46,816 bases of DNA from assembly GCA_030674155.1 (NCBI GenBank), contig CM060325.1:56118307-56165122 (forward strand). Reading direction: 5' to 3'. The translations under genes and the position numbers were made by a program. Under the pieces are notes generated by a model. That model did not search any database and had not been told where the DNA came from. It saw nothing but the letters and a program-made list of their open reading frames with translations. This document shows positions 22,465-36,066 of the stretch, piece after piece. The stretch is from Stramonita haemastoma (taxonomy: Eukaryota > Mollusca > Gastropoda > Neogastropoda > Muricidae). Each line of letters begins with the position of its first letter. Within the stretch, counting starts at the first letter, position 1.

Positions 22465-22790
22465 AGGGGCGATACTAGTGTCAGAACATTGCGCTGGCAA
22501 TTTGAAGACCGTGTTCGAGTCCGGTCGAGGAAATTTTTCCTGGAGTTGACATCAGTGCTGACTCCACTCTCCCCACAGTCCTTCGATGAGACTTAAACGA
22601 GGCCGTGTGCGAACGCACGCAGAACATCTTGCGCACACTTAAATCCTTCCGCTTTTCGTAAGAGTAGGCCATCGTGTGCCGGGGAACAGATGACAATATT
22701 ACAAAACTGCATACACATGGGGACCGATGAAAAAGCACATGATTGCTTATTCTGTTATCCTCGATATAAAAGAATAAATATATAAATAAA
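22465..22790 (+). mobile_element. SINE family B, near full length
   Basis: Head GTCAGAACATTGCGCTGGCA and a decayed B box GTGTTCGAGTCC, with full body and tail. It has more small deletions than its neighbour at 22795. Confidence 0.82.
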
Positions 22791-22794
22791 TGAT

Positions 22795-23135
22795 AGCCTA
22801 GTGGTCAGAACATTGCGCTGGCAATTTGACGACCCGGGTTCGATTCCGGTCGAGGAGATTTTTCTCCTGGAGTTAACATCAGCGCTGACTCCACTCTCCT
22901 CAACTTTTGAGGAGCTTTTTCAACTTTTTCAACTTCGGATGAGACTATAAACCGAGGCCCCGTGTGCGAACGCACGCAGAACACCTTGCGCACACGTTAA
23001 ATCCTGTTCCGCTTTTCGTGAGAGTAGGCCATCGTGTGCCGGTGGGAACAGATGACATTTACAAAACTGCATATACACGGGGACTGGATGTAAAAAAGCA
23101 CAATAGTGCTTATCCCATTATCCTCGATATAAAAG
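22795..23135 (+). mobile_element. SINE family B, full length
   Basis: Head ATAGCCTAGTGGTCAGAACA and B box GGGTTCGATTCC. The body contains a small local duplication of CAACTTTT (22900-22935). The tail passes into an (AAG)n run and a poly-C tract (23138-23241). It lies head to tail with the copies at 22108 and 22465. Confidence 0.88.
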
Positions 23136-23204
23136 AAGAAGAGAAGAAGAAAGAAGAAGAAGAAGAAAAGAAGAAGAAGAAGGAAGAAGAAGAATCTCTC
23201 CCTC

Positions 23205-23244
<40 letters not shown>

Positions 23245-23377
23245 AAATTTTAACACTATTCGTCTTTTAAATTCTTTTTTCATTTTTCAATCAATCAATC
23301 AATCAATCAAATTTTTATTTTCAGATGGTACATTGAGTAAGCATCGATTTGCTTTTTTCCATCAAGCCATCATGGTG

Positions 23378-23381
23378 TGTG

Positions 23382-23444
<63 letters not shown>

Positions 23445-23480
23445 GTGTGTGTGTGCGCCCGCGCGCGCGTTTGCGTGTGC
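23378..23480. repeat. (GT)n with GC-alternating end
   Basis: A GT run ending in GCGCCCGCGCGCGCG, a potential Z-DNA-forming alternation. Confidence 0.9.
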
Positions 23481-23644
23481 GTGTGTTCATTGTTTTCGTT
23501 GTTTGCTTGCTTGTTTATATTGGGTTTTGTTTTTTTTAATGGTATTATTATAATCCATGATAAAGGCGAGGGCTAGGAGTAAAAAAAACCAAAACACTAG
23601 TGCTCATTCATCATTCTCGAAATAAAAGAATTTGATCTCATTTG

Positions 23645-23675
23645 ATCTCTGTCTCTCTGTCTCTCTGTCTCTCTG

Positions 23676-23747
<72 letters not shown>

Positions 23748-23756
23748 CTCCCTCTC
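23645..23756. repeat. (CTCTGT)n and (CT)n
   Basis: Pyrimidine array directly before a SINE B fragment. Confidence 0.95.
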
Positions 23757-23759
23757 TCT

Positions 23760-23882
23760 CCCACGGTGGGAACAGATGACATGATTTACAAACTGCATAC
23801 ACACGGGGACCGGATAAAAAAGCATATGATTGCTTATTCTGTTATCCTCGTATAAAAGAATAAATAATAAATAAATAAATGT
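23760..23882 (+). mobile_element. SINE family B, 3' fragment
   Basis: GGTGGGAACAGATGACATGA to an (AAAT)n tail. It lacks the head and most of the body, and starts at the end of a CT array. Confidence 0.75.
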
Positions 23883-24123
23883 CTTTCCCCCACTGCCCGG
23901 CCCCATTTCAACCCCCCCCCCCCCCCCCCCCTTGCGCTTTACCCCTTCATCATTTTCCCTGTTCAGGTTTTCCCAAACCCTGATAGCGCCCCTATCTCGG
24001 AATTGACCTTCACCTTTTGAGATTGGACTACCTCGCGACAGCGTTTCCTTGTGCTGGGCTAGCATACTGTCAGTAATAAGAATATTTTGAGCCCTTATTA
24101 TGGTTTGTATAATTTGGATCAGC

Positions 24124-24147
24124 TGTGTGTGTGTGTGTGTGTGTGTG

Positions 24148-24184
<37 letters not shown>
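24124..24184. repeat. (GT)n microsatellite
   Basis: A GT run ending in GCGCGC. Confidence 0.95.
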
Positions 24185-24267
24185 CTATCATGAGCAATTT
24201 CCAGGCTGAACCTGAAAAGAATGCTAAAGATTCATTTACTTGACGTGGTGCATCTTCTTGGAGGGGA

Positions 24268-24420
<153 letters not shown>

Positions 24421-24769
24421 ATAGGCTATTTCCTCTCTTTAACCTTTAAAAAAAAAAAAAAAGAATTTCAGTGTATCTAGTATTAGTAGGGATTATGCAT
24501 CTGTTGAAAATGAAAGTATACCTATTACTTCTCTGAAATGAAACGTTGAAGTTTTACTGTTGGTGATTGTGGTTTTTCTTTTGTTTTATTTGTCAGTGAT
24601 GTTTTTTTTGGTATTGTTTGTTTGTTTGTTTGTTTTTAAGGGGAGGGGGCTGCTTTTCCCTTATCAGGGCAAGGGCGGATGAAAAAAAGTATGTGCATGC
24701 TTACTCTGTTACCCTTGGAAAATAAAGATTATTAATTTATTAATTAATTAAATAATTAATTAATTAATT

Positions 24770-24849
<80 letters not shown>

Positions 24850-24900
24850 TCTCTCTCTCTCTCTGTCTGTCTGTCTGTCTGTCTCTGTCTGTCTGTTTTT
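24770..24900. repeat. (CT)n and (TGTC)n
   Basis: A CT run with short interruptions passing into TGTC units, preceded by an (ATTA)n stretch. Confidence 0.93.
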
Positions 24901-24939
24901 TTTAAATTTTCAATTTTTTAATTTATTTTATTCTTTTAT

Positions 24940-25297
<358 letters not shown>

Positions 25298-25433
25298 TGA
25301 TTTCTGAAACGTGTATTGTGGCCCTAGCAACAAACATCCTTTGACACAAAGTGCACATACATGTATTTTAAGCCACAGAAAACCAGACCAAGAGGAATTG
25401 AGGCCCACTTTAGAAAAGGTATGCCTTCCTTAA

Positions 25434-25621
25434 CTAGCAAAAACAATACTGCAAGGCACTGCCCAAGGATGAAGAAAAAGAGGCAGACCAGGGAAGAGAT
25501 GGGAGGACAAATGGACAGGCCTAGAACTCAACAAAACTTTGAGAAAGGCAGAACAGAGAGAGGAATGGAGGGAACTGGTTGTGAAGTCTTCATGGGTGCC
25601 CCCACGGTCGCCAGACTTAGG

Positions 25622-25661
<40 letters not shown>
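25434..25661 (+). mobile_element. Non-LTR retrotransposon 3' end with (GATA)n tail, second copy
   Basis: Frames encode LAKTILQGT, KRGRPGKRWED-like, REEWRELVVKSS and a terminal PPRSPDL-like end, followed by (GATA)n at 25622-25661. It is the same 3' end as the minus-strand copy at 14801-15215. Frame breaks show that it is dead. Confidence 0.72.
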
Positions 25662-25663
<2 letters not shown>

Positions 25664-25768
25664 TATATAATTTATATGTGTAATATATATGTGTAATATA
25701 TATATGTAATATATATATGTGTAATATATGTATATATATATATATTATATATATATATATATATTATA

Positions 25769-25799
<31 letters not shown>

Positions 25800-26300
25800 A
25801 TCCTTTTTGTGATGATGTACCACAAACAGAGGCAAGCATACTGTTTACTTTAGTACCCAAAGTACAGTGATCTTAGGATAAATTCCAAGAACATTTTGTC
25901 AAGTCAAAATGATCTTCTTTGAGGGTAAAAGATTTAAGTTAATTCATCTTTTTTTTTAATCCTGCCCTCAGAGAAAAAAAATGTAAACAGGTATGCTTCT
26001 CTTTTCTTTTAAACTGCATTGTTAATGTCTACTGAAAACAACAACAACAAAAATGTGATGATTGTCGCCACTTTTGTTCATAAAGCGCTAAACATTAGAA
26101 AACAGAGTTTTATGCTGTAATTATAGAATGAGTCTTATTTCTGTTGAACCCTTTAAAATTTTTTTTTTTTTTTTTACAATTTTATCAAAAAATGATATTA
26201 ATTCCATTGTTGTTTTTCATTGACTTTTTTTCCAATGAGAAGCTCCATGCTCAGTTATAATTCCAATTTTACATCCAACATGATAACACTACAAGCTACA
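25662..26300. other. AT arrays, then no feature recognised
   Basis: An irregular TA-rich array at 25662-25800 is followed by AT-rich sequence without a recognised gene. It would be PMT upstream or first-intron sequence. Confidence 0.4.
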
Positions 26301-26308
26301 TTAATTAA

Positions 26309-26500
26309 GTCCTTCGGATGAGACGCATGCAGAGCATCTTGCACACACATTAAATCCTCTTCCCTTTTCTAAGTGTAGGCCATTGCATGCCAGTGGGAAC
26401 AGATGACAAGATTTACAAAACTGCATACACACGGGGACTGGATACAGTAAAAAAAAACACATGAGTGCTTATTGCATTATTCTCGATATAAAAGAATTAG
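26309..26500 (+). mobile_element. SINE family B, headless, 47 bp before a PMT exon
   Basis: From CCTTCGGATGAGACGCATGC to TTCTCGATATAAAAGAATTAG. The tail ends 47 bp upstream of the first recognised PMT exon (26548). Confidence 0.8.
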
Positions 26501-26547
26501 AAAAAAAATTAAGAACAAGAAAATTAATCAACTGTGTTGTTTTTCAG

Positions 26548-26719
26548 CACGGTCGTTGATGACCCAGTACTGGAGAGGGTTCACAAAGCAGACGACATTG
26601 AAAGAGATGATGTTGGACTCCGGTGCTGAAGAGCTGAACAAAGAGGAGCGACCCGAGATCATGTCCTACCTGCCTGACTACAGTGGCAAGCGGGTCATTG
26701 AGCTTGGTGCAGGAATTGG
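26548..26719 (+). CDS. PMT exon 1 of those visible, motif I of the first domain
   Basis: Acceptor TTTTTCAG, donor GTAAGT at 26720. It enters with two bases of a split codon, so a short upstream coding exon is expected, although an in-frame ATG at 26559-26561 (MTQYWRGF) is also a possible start. It encodes [20 protein letters not shown], then the SAM-binding VIELGAGIG, and leaves two bases of a Gly codon. Confidence 0.93.
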
Positions 26720-26834
26720 GTAAGTGATGTTTGTCTTTCGTCTTCCCACCTTAAGTTTATGTGTCATTAGCTTCAAATATAAACGCGAAATCGTGTTATT
26801 TGTCAAGTTTGTGTCCCACCAGTACAGCTGAGTG

Positions 26835-26911
<77 letters not shown>

Positions 26912-29265
26912 TGTGTGTGTGTATGTTATGTGTGTTTTGGTTTTGTTGATGTGTGTGTGTGATTGGGATTAGTGTCTGTGTCTGTGTTATATGAATGTGT
27001 CTCTGTGTGTCTGTGTGTGTGTGTGTATGTGTGTGTGCATGCATGTGCACATATGCATTCATGTGTGTTTATGAGTTTATATGACTTGAAACTGTGTGTG
27101 AGTGCATTTGGGCACATTAAAGTGTGCATGCATGCCTATGAATATATATGCAAACATCATGCACATGTATTAGGTATGCACACATGTACTACTTACACTT
27201 AAGATTGTATAGAATATATATAATTGAAATATGATAATCTCATCTGACAATCAAATATTTATTATTTATCTTTATATCGAGTATAACAGAATAACATCAT
27301 GTGCTTTATTTTCATCGGTCCGTGTGTATATTTTAAAAATATGTCATTGTTCCACGCACATCGATGGCCTACGTCTACTTAAAAAAAAGCGAAAACAGGA
27401 TGTACGTAGCTTGTCGCAAGATTGCTGTGTGCGTTCGCACACGGCTTGCCAGTTAAATCTCATGAAGGTTTTGGGTAGTGAGCTTCACTATTTAACTCCA
27501 GAAGAATTTCATCAAGAATCGAACCCATTCAAATTGCCACTATTCTCATTAGGCATCACCTGTAAACTCACAGTAGCTGGTAATGCAGATCTTATTCCAT
27601 GCTTTATCAAAAAAAAAATCAACAAAGCTATGTGTTACAAGGACCAATATTTGAACCATAACAAGAATCTATTGAAAAAAAAAAAAAAGAAAAAGTATCT
27701 CTTGAAATAAAATCAAGAAAAATAACATTTACTCGATCCTCTCAGACGCTTCACAGTGAATCGCCCCCAAAGCAAAGAGTGTGGTTGCGTGGACTTATGC
27801 AGGATTTTATCAACAAGAACGAACAGGCAACAACCTTTGGCAACGTGGAGTTTCTGTGTGCGATGTCACGTCTCACCGAGAAGGAGAGTAGCGATGCTGT
27901 TTGTTAAAGTGTGACAATATGTCATAGAGGGGGGGCAGTTGTTTGTTAAGGTGTAGTATGCTATCATAGAACAGGATGTAGCTTTTTCTTTTTATTTTGT
28001 TTTGACCGTTACATTAGGGAGGGAATGGGAGGGAGGGAGGGAGGGAGGGAGGGGGCTTTCAAATTCAAACGCTTCAACATCAGATGTAAAGAATCCAGTT
28101 TGTTGGGACTGCACGTCAAATGGTAGAGGGAAGGTTTTTTTTTTTCTGAAATGATGTACCTGTGTGCATTTTATTACAAGATTGATTTTCTTTTTTTTTC
28201 TTTTTTTTATCTGAGTGTAGTGTTTGAGGGGGTGAGAGAAGTGGTCAGAGCGCTCGCTTTCCCCCAGTCAAGTTAAGCAGCGTCGAGCGTGGTTACATGT
28301 TGATTGGGTGACTGTTTGCATACCTTGGCCTCAGTACAGTCCCCCCAGTTCACCCAGCTGTAAATGGGTACCTGCCTTCTTTAGGGGCAGGGAAGGTAAA
28401 GCAGCGAGGGAGAGGAGATGGCGCCGCCCTCAATATGCTGGCCCCTAGAGAAGCTGAGGTCTCTGATGCCTTGCTTCCCTATGACCACACAGGTTATGGG
28501 ACACCTTTACCTTTTACCTTTACCTGAATAAATTAAGGCTGACTGCCAGCTCTTGCATTTAGTTTTATTTATTCATTTTTTTGTTTTTTTTTTTTTTGAC
28601 CTGACTCTGATGTTTCACCAATGGTGAGATCATCGCGTATGCAACTGGTTTTGACCCACCATTAAAGTAGCTGCACTCCAGCTTCCTGGATTTTTTTTCC
28701 CTCCAAATTGTTCATACAACTGACAGTTGATAGCAAAGGTGACACATAGTACAGAACAGATGAGTAGGTTGGACAAAGTCAGCATAGAACCCTGTGTTGT
28801 TTTGGGTGTGGGTTTCTGTTGTCAGTGTTTCATCCACATCTGTCTCTCTGCACATGACTGTCTGTCTCTCCATCTGTTTGATCGGTTGTTGAAATGATGA
28901 CGACCTTTCATCACCGGCTTGTGGAAAGTTGTTCTGCGTTATTTCTGTCTTTTATTCAGTACAGTTGCAACCTCTGCAGCTGTCAGTGTCACATTGTCCA
29001 TTCTGTCAGTTTTATTATCATTATTATCATGTCAGTGTCAGTATTCGTTTTCTTTGTAATCTCCTCTATGTTATTACAAAAGACTGCTGTACCATTGAAT
29101 GTGGTGAACAATTTTTCATCATGTATTCCTGTGTCAGCTACAACTCCTCTATGTTATTACAAAAGACTGCTGTACCATTGAATGTGGTGAACAATTTTTC
29201 ATATGTATTCCTGTGTCAGCTACAATCCCATGCGTGGACAAGCACACATGTAATGATCATGCATG

Positions 29266-29350
<85 letters not shown>

Positions 29351-30137
29351 CCCTCATTCACTCACTACTAAATGCACTACATGCACTACATGCACTAACA
29401 CACACACACACACACACTACACTACACTACATACACTACACTACACTACACTACACTACACTACACTACACTACACTACACTACTTTACACCACACTACA
29501 CTACACTACACACACACCACACCACACCACACCACACCACACCACACCACACCACACCACACCACACCACACCACACCACACCACACCACACCACACCAC
29601 ACACACCCACCCCACCACACACACACACACACACACACACAACACAACACAACACAACACAACACAACACAACATCCCACCCCACCCCACCCCACCCCAC
29701 CCCACCTCACCCACCCACCCCACCCACCACACCACACACAACACACCACACCCCCACCACCACACACCACCCCCACCCCCACACACCATGCCCACCCACA
29801 CCCACACCCCCACACACCACCCCCTCACCCCCACACCCCCCATCACCCCCACCCCCCTCCTCACCCATCACCCTTCTTCTCCTCCCCTCCCCTCCCCTCC
29901 CCTCCCCTTGCCCCCAATCACTGTATTTTGTTCATTCCCTGTTGATTGACAGTGCAGACCTGATATTCTCCAACTGGTTACTGATGTATTTGGAAAACGA
30001 AGAGGTGCAGCAGCTTCTGACCAAGCTTCTCACCTGGTTAGCACCTGGAGGCTACCTCTTCATTCGCGAATCTTGCCGCCATCAATCAGGTGAGTCAAGT
30101 CGGGTCGCGTGAGTGAAGAGGAGATGAGAGAGAGAGA

Positions 30138-30207
<70 letters not shown>

Positions 30208-31949
30208 CGCCAGTTATTTACTCGTATGATTATAATTTTTGCAGAGAGAGAAAAATTTTTTTCTTTTTTCTAAAATTGTATGTTGTTGATGAGTGTAGTT
30301 ATCTCAAACCAAACGTAACAACAACAACCATATCAGTTGCAGACAGGAAAATAAAATCAAAATGGATGGCACTGCTCTTATGATGACCCACTCTGCCTGG
30401 GGAGAGCAGCTGAATGTCATGCAGAGAAATCTGTCGTAACTTAAAGTGGTAAAAAATAAATAAAACAAAAGTTAATAAATAAACTTAGAATACACAACAC
30501 TTTTTTTTTCTTCTTCAAAGGGGTGGTTATTAAAACTGCAAACTTCTCTGGTATCAGAGGGACAAGGGCAGAGAGCACAAATGTAACAAGAATATATGTA
30601 ACTCCAGAATATCTGTAACTTAAGAATACACAATACTTTTTTTTTTCTTCGAAGGGTGGATAGTTAAGACTTTAAACTTCTCTGATTTTAGGGGGACAAG
30701 GGCAGAGAGCACACATGTAACAAGAATATATGTAAGGCACAAATGTAGCAAGAATATATATATGTAATTTCAGAATATCTGTCAGTTCAGAATATCTGTA
30801 AGTTCAGAATATCTGTCAGTTCAGAATATCTGTCAGTTCAGAATACACAATACTTTTTTCTCTCCCTTTGCAGAGTTGATAGTTAGATGGCAAACTTCTC
30901 TGATTTTTAAAATTTTTTTTAATTAATGTATTTATTTATTCTTTTATATCGAGGATAACAGAATAAGCAATCATGTGCTTTTTTTTCATCCGGTTCCCAT
31001 GTGTATGCAGTTTTGTAAATATTGTCATCTGTTCCCACCGGCACACGATGGCCTACTCTTACGAAAAGCGGAACAGGATTTAACGTGTGCGCAAGATGTT
31101 CTGCGTGCGTTCGCACACGGGGGCCTCGGTTTAAAGTCTCATCTGAAGGACTTTTGGGGAGAGTGGAGTCAGCACTGATGTGAACTCCAGGAGAAAAATC
31201 TGTGATTTCAGGGGACAAGAAGAGAGGGGCACAACCCTACACAGTACAGAGATCCCTCACTGTATGGCGCCTTCCTGTCTTCAGTGTCCGTACCTTTCGA
31301 CGACAAAAACGTTTATGGCTTTGACGTGGTCTTGTCTAAAGCAGTGGAAACATACATCAAGGTGAGAAACGAAAATTTGGTAAGAAAAACTATTGCAGCA
31401 GCAATTGAGAATAATCCAAAGTCTTTAAAAAAATTTTTTTTTTTTAAATGGCAGTTTTTGTCCCAAAATGTGTTGGTCAAGAATTTGAGCAACACTCTCA
31501 AAACGACACATCCATAAAGTGGATGAAGCTTGACCGTGTGTTTCCAGTCTTCCCAATGAGCCCATAGCACACTCGCTCTGGATACAAGCTTGCCAGAGTA
31601 AAAAATAATAGCGCTATATAAATTCCATGTATTATTATTATTATTATTATTAAAAATAACAACACAAGAACCCCTACCTCCGATTCTTATGGGGATTTGA
31701 ACTTCTGCAAGCAGACAAGTGAAAACACAACACCCAAGTGTCTGGCAGAGCCAATTTTTTAGTTTATTCAAAACCTTCTTCAGGCTAAAAGATTGGCCAG
31801 CTGACTGTAAAAACCAAACACAGACTTATATATACACATCAAACTGAGTATATTTAAAACAATTCTGTATAAACACTTGAGACTACTTTTGTAAAAACAC
31901 ATACCCTTACACATGCAACATATATCCACCCTTCATCTGTCTCTCTGTC

Positions 31950-31992
<43 letters not shown>

Positions 31993-32146
31993 CTCCCCCC
32001 CCCTTCCCCATCTCCCCTCTCCTCCTCCTCCCCCCTCCCCTCTCCCCTCCCTCTGTCTGTGACTTTGGGATTTGAACTTGTGACCTTTCAGTCAGAAGCC
32101 CAGTACACACACTGCAGCAGCATCAAGAAAAGTAAAGTGTGTGTGT

Positions 32147-32196
<50 letters not shown>

Positions 32197-33045
32197 GTGT
32201 GACGGTTCGCATATTTTAAATAGATCGTTTTACGTGTATAGTGGCTAGTTGTCCAGTGAGTGCATTTTTGCACTTACTTCTGTGTGTATAGCTGTCTATG
32301 TTCATTTCCTTTTCTCTTCATATAGATCTAGACTTAGGCGAGATCTCTCGAGAAGTTCCGCAGCGAGAGTAGATCTAACGGTTAGATCAGCGGAGCGGCT
32401 GCAGGCTTAGGCTAAGCAGGAGGACGTGGTCGCCGTTCCAGTTTTTACTGTTGGGCGCCACGTAGATCTAGTTTTGGCTCCGTTCGAGAAGCAGGAGAGA
32501 GCCTACGCCTCGTAGGAGGTTTCACTCTCCAGTTCCTGCCTTCGTTCTTCGTCACTGTTTGTCGCTTGTTCGTCTAGTCACGTCGGTTGGGGTGCAGGAG
32601 TGCGCCATACCAGTTCCAGTGACGGGTGAGAGTTTGTACTTGTCGTAGTTATGTCTGGTTCTGCGTGGTTTTGGTGCGTCGTTGTTTTGGTTCTGATAAT
32701 GGACATTGGTTCTCGTTGTTAATTAAACATTTGGACTGAAGAAATATAAGCATATCATGAGCATTTTGTTCTGAATTATATTTATTTTTCGTGAAGTAAC
32801 ACTAGTGTTGGTGTATAGCGAACGTAGGGGTATTTATCCTTAGTTTGTGTTGTTGCTTTGTTTTGTTTTTAAATATCAATGGTTCGTGTGGAAAGGGTTT
32901 TCATTGTGTTTTGTAATACTGGGCATTGTTTTATGTTGGAATTGATATGGAAATTTCTCCTCTGTGTTCTGCGTTTGTTGTTGTCGGGAAGTTAGATAGA
33001 GTGGGTATGGGTGGGGTTTTCTTCACACTCCCTTAAGGAGCGTGA

Positions 33046-33097
<52 letters not shown>

Positions 33098-33136
33098 CGG
33101 TATATGCACACATGCACACATACACACACACTCACT

Positions 33137-33208
<72 letters not shown>

Positions 33209-33252
33209 ACACACACACACACACACCGACACACACACACACCGACACCCCC

Positions 33253-33283
<31 letters not shown>

Positions 33284-33285
33284 AC

Positions 33286-33331
<46 letters not shown>

Positions 33332-33415
33332 GACACCCCCCCCCCCCACACACACACACAAACACACACACAGAACACACACACACACACACCACACCAA
33401 CACACACACACAACA

Positions 33416-33458
<43 letters not shown>

Positions 33459-33466
33459 GACACACC

Positions 33467-33515
<49 letters not shown>

Positions 33516-35787
33516 CGACACCCCCCCCACACACAGTCACACACACACATACATTTCCTGTTAATTTTAAAAAAAACTTTTTTTACTCTCTGTGTTTCTC
33601 TCTACAGCACAAAAACAACAGTAACCAGGTGGTTTGGCTGGTGCAGAAGGTTCTGCGAGACTCCAGCAAAACGCACGGCTTCAAAACCTTTCAGGAATTC
33701 CTTGACAACCAGCAGTATTCAGCCAACGGAATCCTCCGCTATGAAAAAATATTCGGCAGAACATTTGTCAGCACAGGAGGCTTGGAAACCACCAAGGTGA
33801 ATACTGGTTAAAAAAAAAAATGTAAAGGTTTCCCATAACCTAGGCAGTTGTAGGGGAGCGAGGCATCAGAGACCTCAGCTTCTCTAGTGGGCCAGCATGT
33901 TGAGGATGGTGCCATTCTCCTCTCCCTCGCTGCTTTACCTTCCCTGTCCCTAAAGAGGGCAGGTACCCATTTACAGCTGGGTGAACTGGGGGGGGGACTG
34001 TACTGAAGCCAAGTCACGCAAACGGTCACCCATCCAATTGGTAATCACGCTCGACGCTGCTTAACTTGACTTGGGGAAAGCGAGTGCTCTGACCACTGAG
34101 CTATCTCGGTGTCAACCGGTGGTGAATATAGGCTTTAAAAAAATTTTTTTTTATTCCTTGACTACAACTCAGAGCTTCACCAGTGGTTAAATTTTCTGTA
34201 TGCAGCTTTTTTTTTTCTCCAGCATCATTTTTTTTTTCTTTCATTTTTTCGTTCCTCAGCATGAGCCCCGAGTTTCACCAATAATGAGATTTTGCGTATG
34301 CAACCAATTTTTGCCCACCATGAAGGTAGCCGCATTCCTTCTTCAGGGATAAATATAGAATTGATCGGGTAGTAGTAGTAGGCACCCATCAGACTCGGAA
34401 GACTATGGAGTTGAGCTCTGGTCTTTAGAGCGCAAAGCCTGGGTAAGTAAGTATGGAGGGCAAACTGTTATCCATGCAGCAGACCCCCCACGCCCCTCTC
34501 CACGGCACTGGAAAGATCCATTGGAAAGGCAGTGACCGATACGAATGGTTCCAGTATCGTCGCAGGAGCCACCAGAATTGAACGGGTAGGCATGTGATAT
34601 GGCAGGCACCACAGAATGGCTTAGTGGGTAGAGTGTCAAACTTGTGATCTTGATGGAAAGTATGGAGGGTTCAAATTTCGCTGAGGTGTTCAGTGAAGGG
34701 GATCTTTCCTCTTGAGTCGACTCAATGCTGGGGGGTGGAACAGCCTTGTTGTTAGAGGGTCGTGCTCACGATCTGATGGCCCAGGTTTGAGCCACCACTG
34801 AAGCCCCCATTCAAGGGGATTTTCCACTCCCCCTAAAGTCCTTTGGTTAAATTAAAGTCCTGTCCAAGCCTAGGCTCATCAGGCCGGGTGCTTATCCCGG
34901 TTTCTGTGGGTTTAAGCGACTGAGAGTCATAGACTCCCTGTGATAGGATGCAGTCTATTCACAGGGTAAAACCCCCAACACAAGGTTGGTAACCCTTTTA
35001 CACCTGTGGTGGGGTGAGTAAATAGCCGTAAAGTGCCTTTTCCAAGGGCACAACGCCATAGCCGAAAGCTGGGATCAAACCCATAACCTTTAGATTAGGA
35101 GTCCAACGCCCTAACCACTAGACGACAGCGGCGGCTGCAAAGTCCTTTGGATGAGACTATAAAATAAGGTCCTATATGCAAATGCATGTACATCTTGCGC
35201 ACTTTTTTTTTTTTTAAAGCCTGTTCCACTTTTCAGAAGAGTAGGCCATTTCATGCTGGAAGTAATGGATGAGAACTTTTTAAAAAATATTTTTTTTAAA
35301 TACATGCACAATTGTGTTGTGTATAGACGTCATCGATGAAGTCGGAATGAGATTAGCTACCTTAAAGATAGGCAAAAAATATCCACATACTCAAAATCTC
35401 ACCATTGGTAAGAATCTATGAGCTCTAGTCGAGGAATTAGGAGAGAAAAAAAGAAAAAAAAAAGAGCCGTGTGAAGGAAACTATAAATTATGATAATCTT
35501 GTTGCCAGTGATTTTTTTTTTGCATAAATCTATGTAGTTATTATCTTGTGTTATCCCTTTTTTTTTTGGGGGGGGGGGGGGGGTTAAGTCTCAAAGGATA
35601 CAGATAATCATGGTTTTTTTCTTCTTATGTATACACTGCTTTAGTTTATCCTCAGATCAGTCTTTAGTACAGTCTCTGTAGTGAGAGGTTTGTTGTTGTT
35701 TGTTGTTGTTGTTGTTGTTGCTGATTATATATTATTTTTTAAGATTCTGTGTGTTGTGATGTATTGTTACGGTTTCATTACAGTGTG

Positions 35788-35829
<42 letters not shown>

Positions 35830-36031
35830 TGTGTGCGTGCGTGTGTGCGTTGCGTGTGTGTGTGTTGCGTGTGTGTGCGTGTGTGGTGCGTGGTTACGTG
35901 CATGTCATCTGTTCCTACCAACACACAATGGCATACTCTTCCAAAGAGCGGAAAAAGTTTTAACTTGTGCGCAAGATTTCTGCATGAATTTGCACATGAG
36001 ACCTTTGTTTATAGTCTCATTTGAAGGATTT

Positions 36032-36066
<35 letters not shown>

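Noticed and set aside
32455..32475. Retroviral primer-binding site (GGGCGCCA and complement) inside the 850-bp block
   Set aside because: The motif is short and lies in the middle of the block rather than next to an LTR end; no adjoining internal region is seen.
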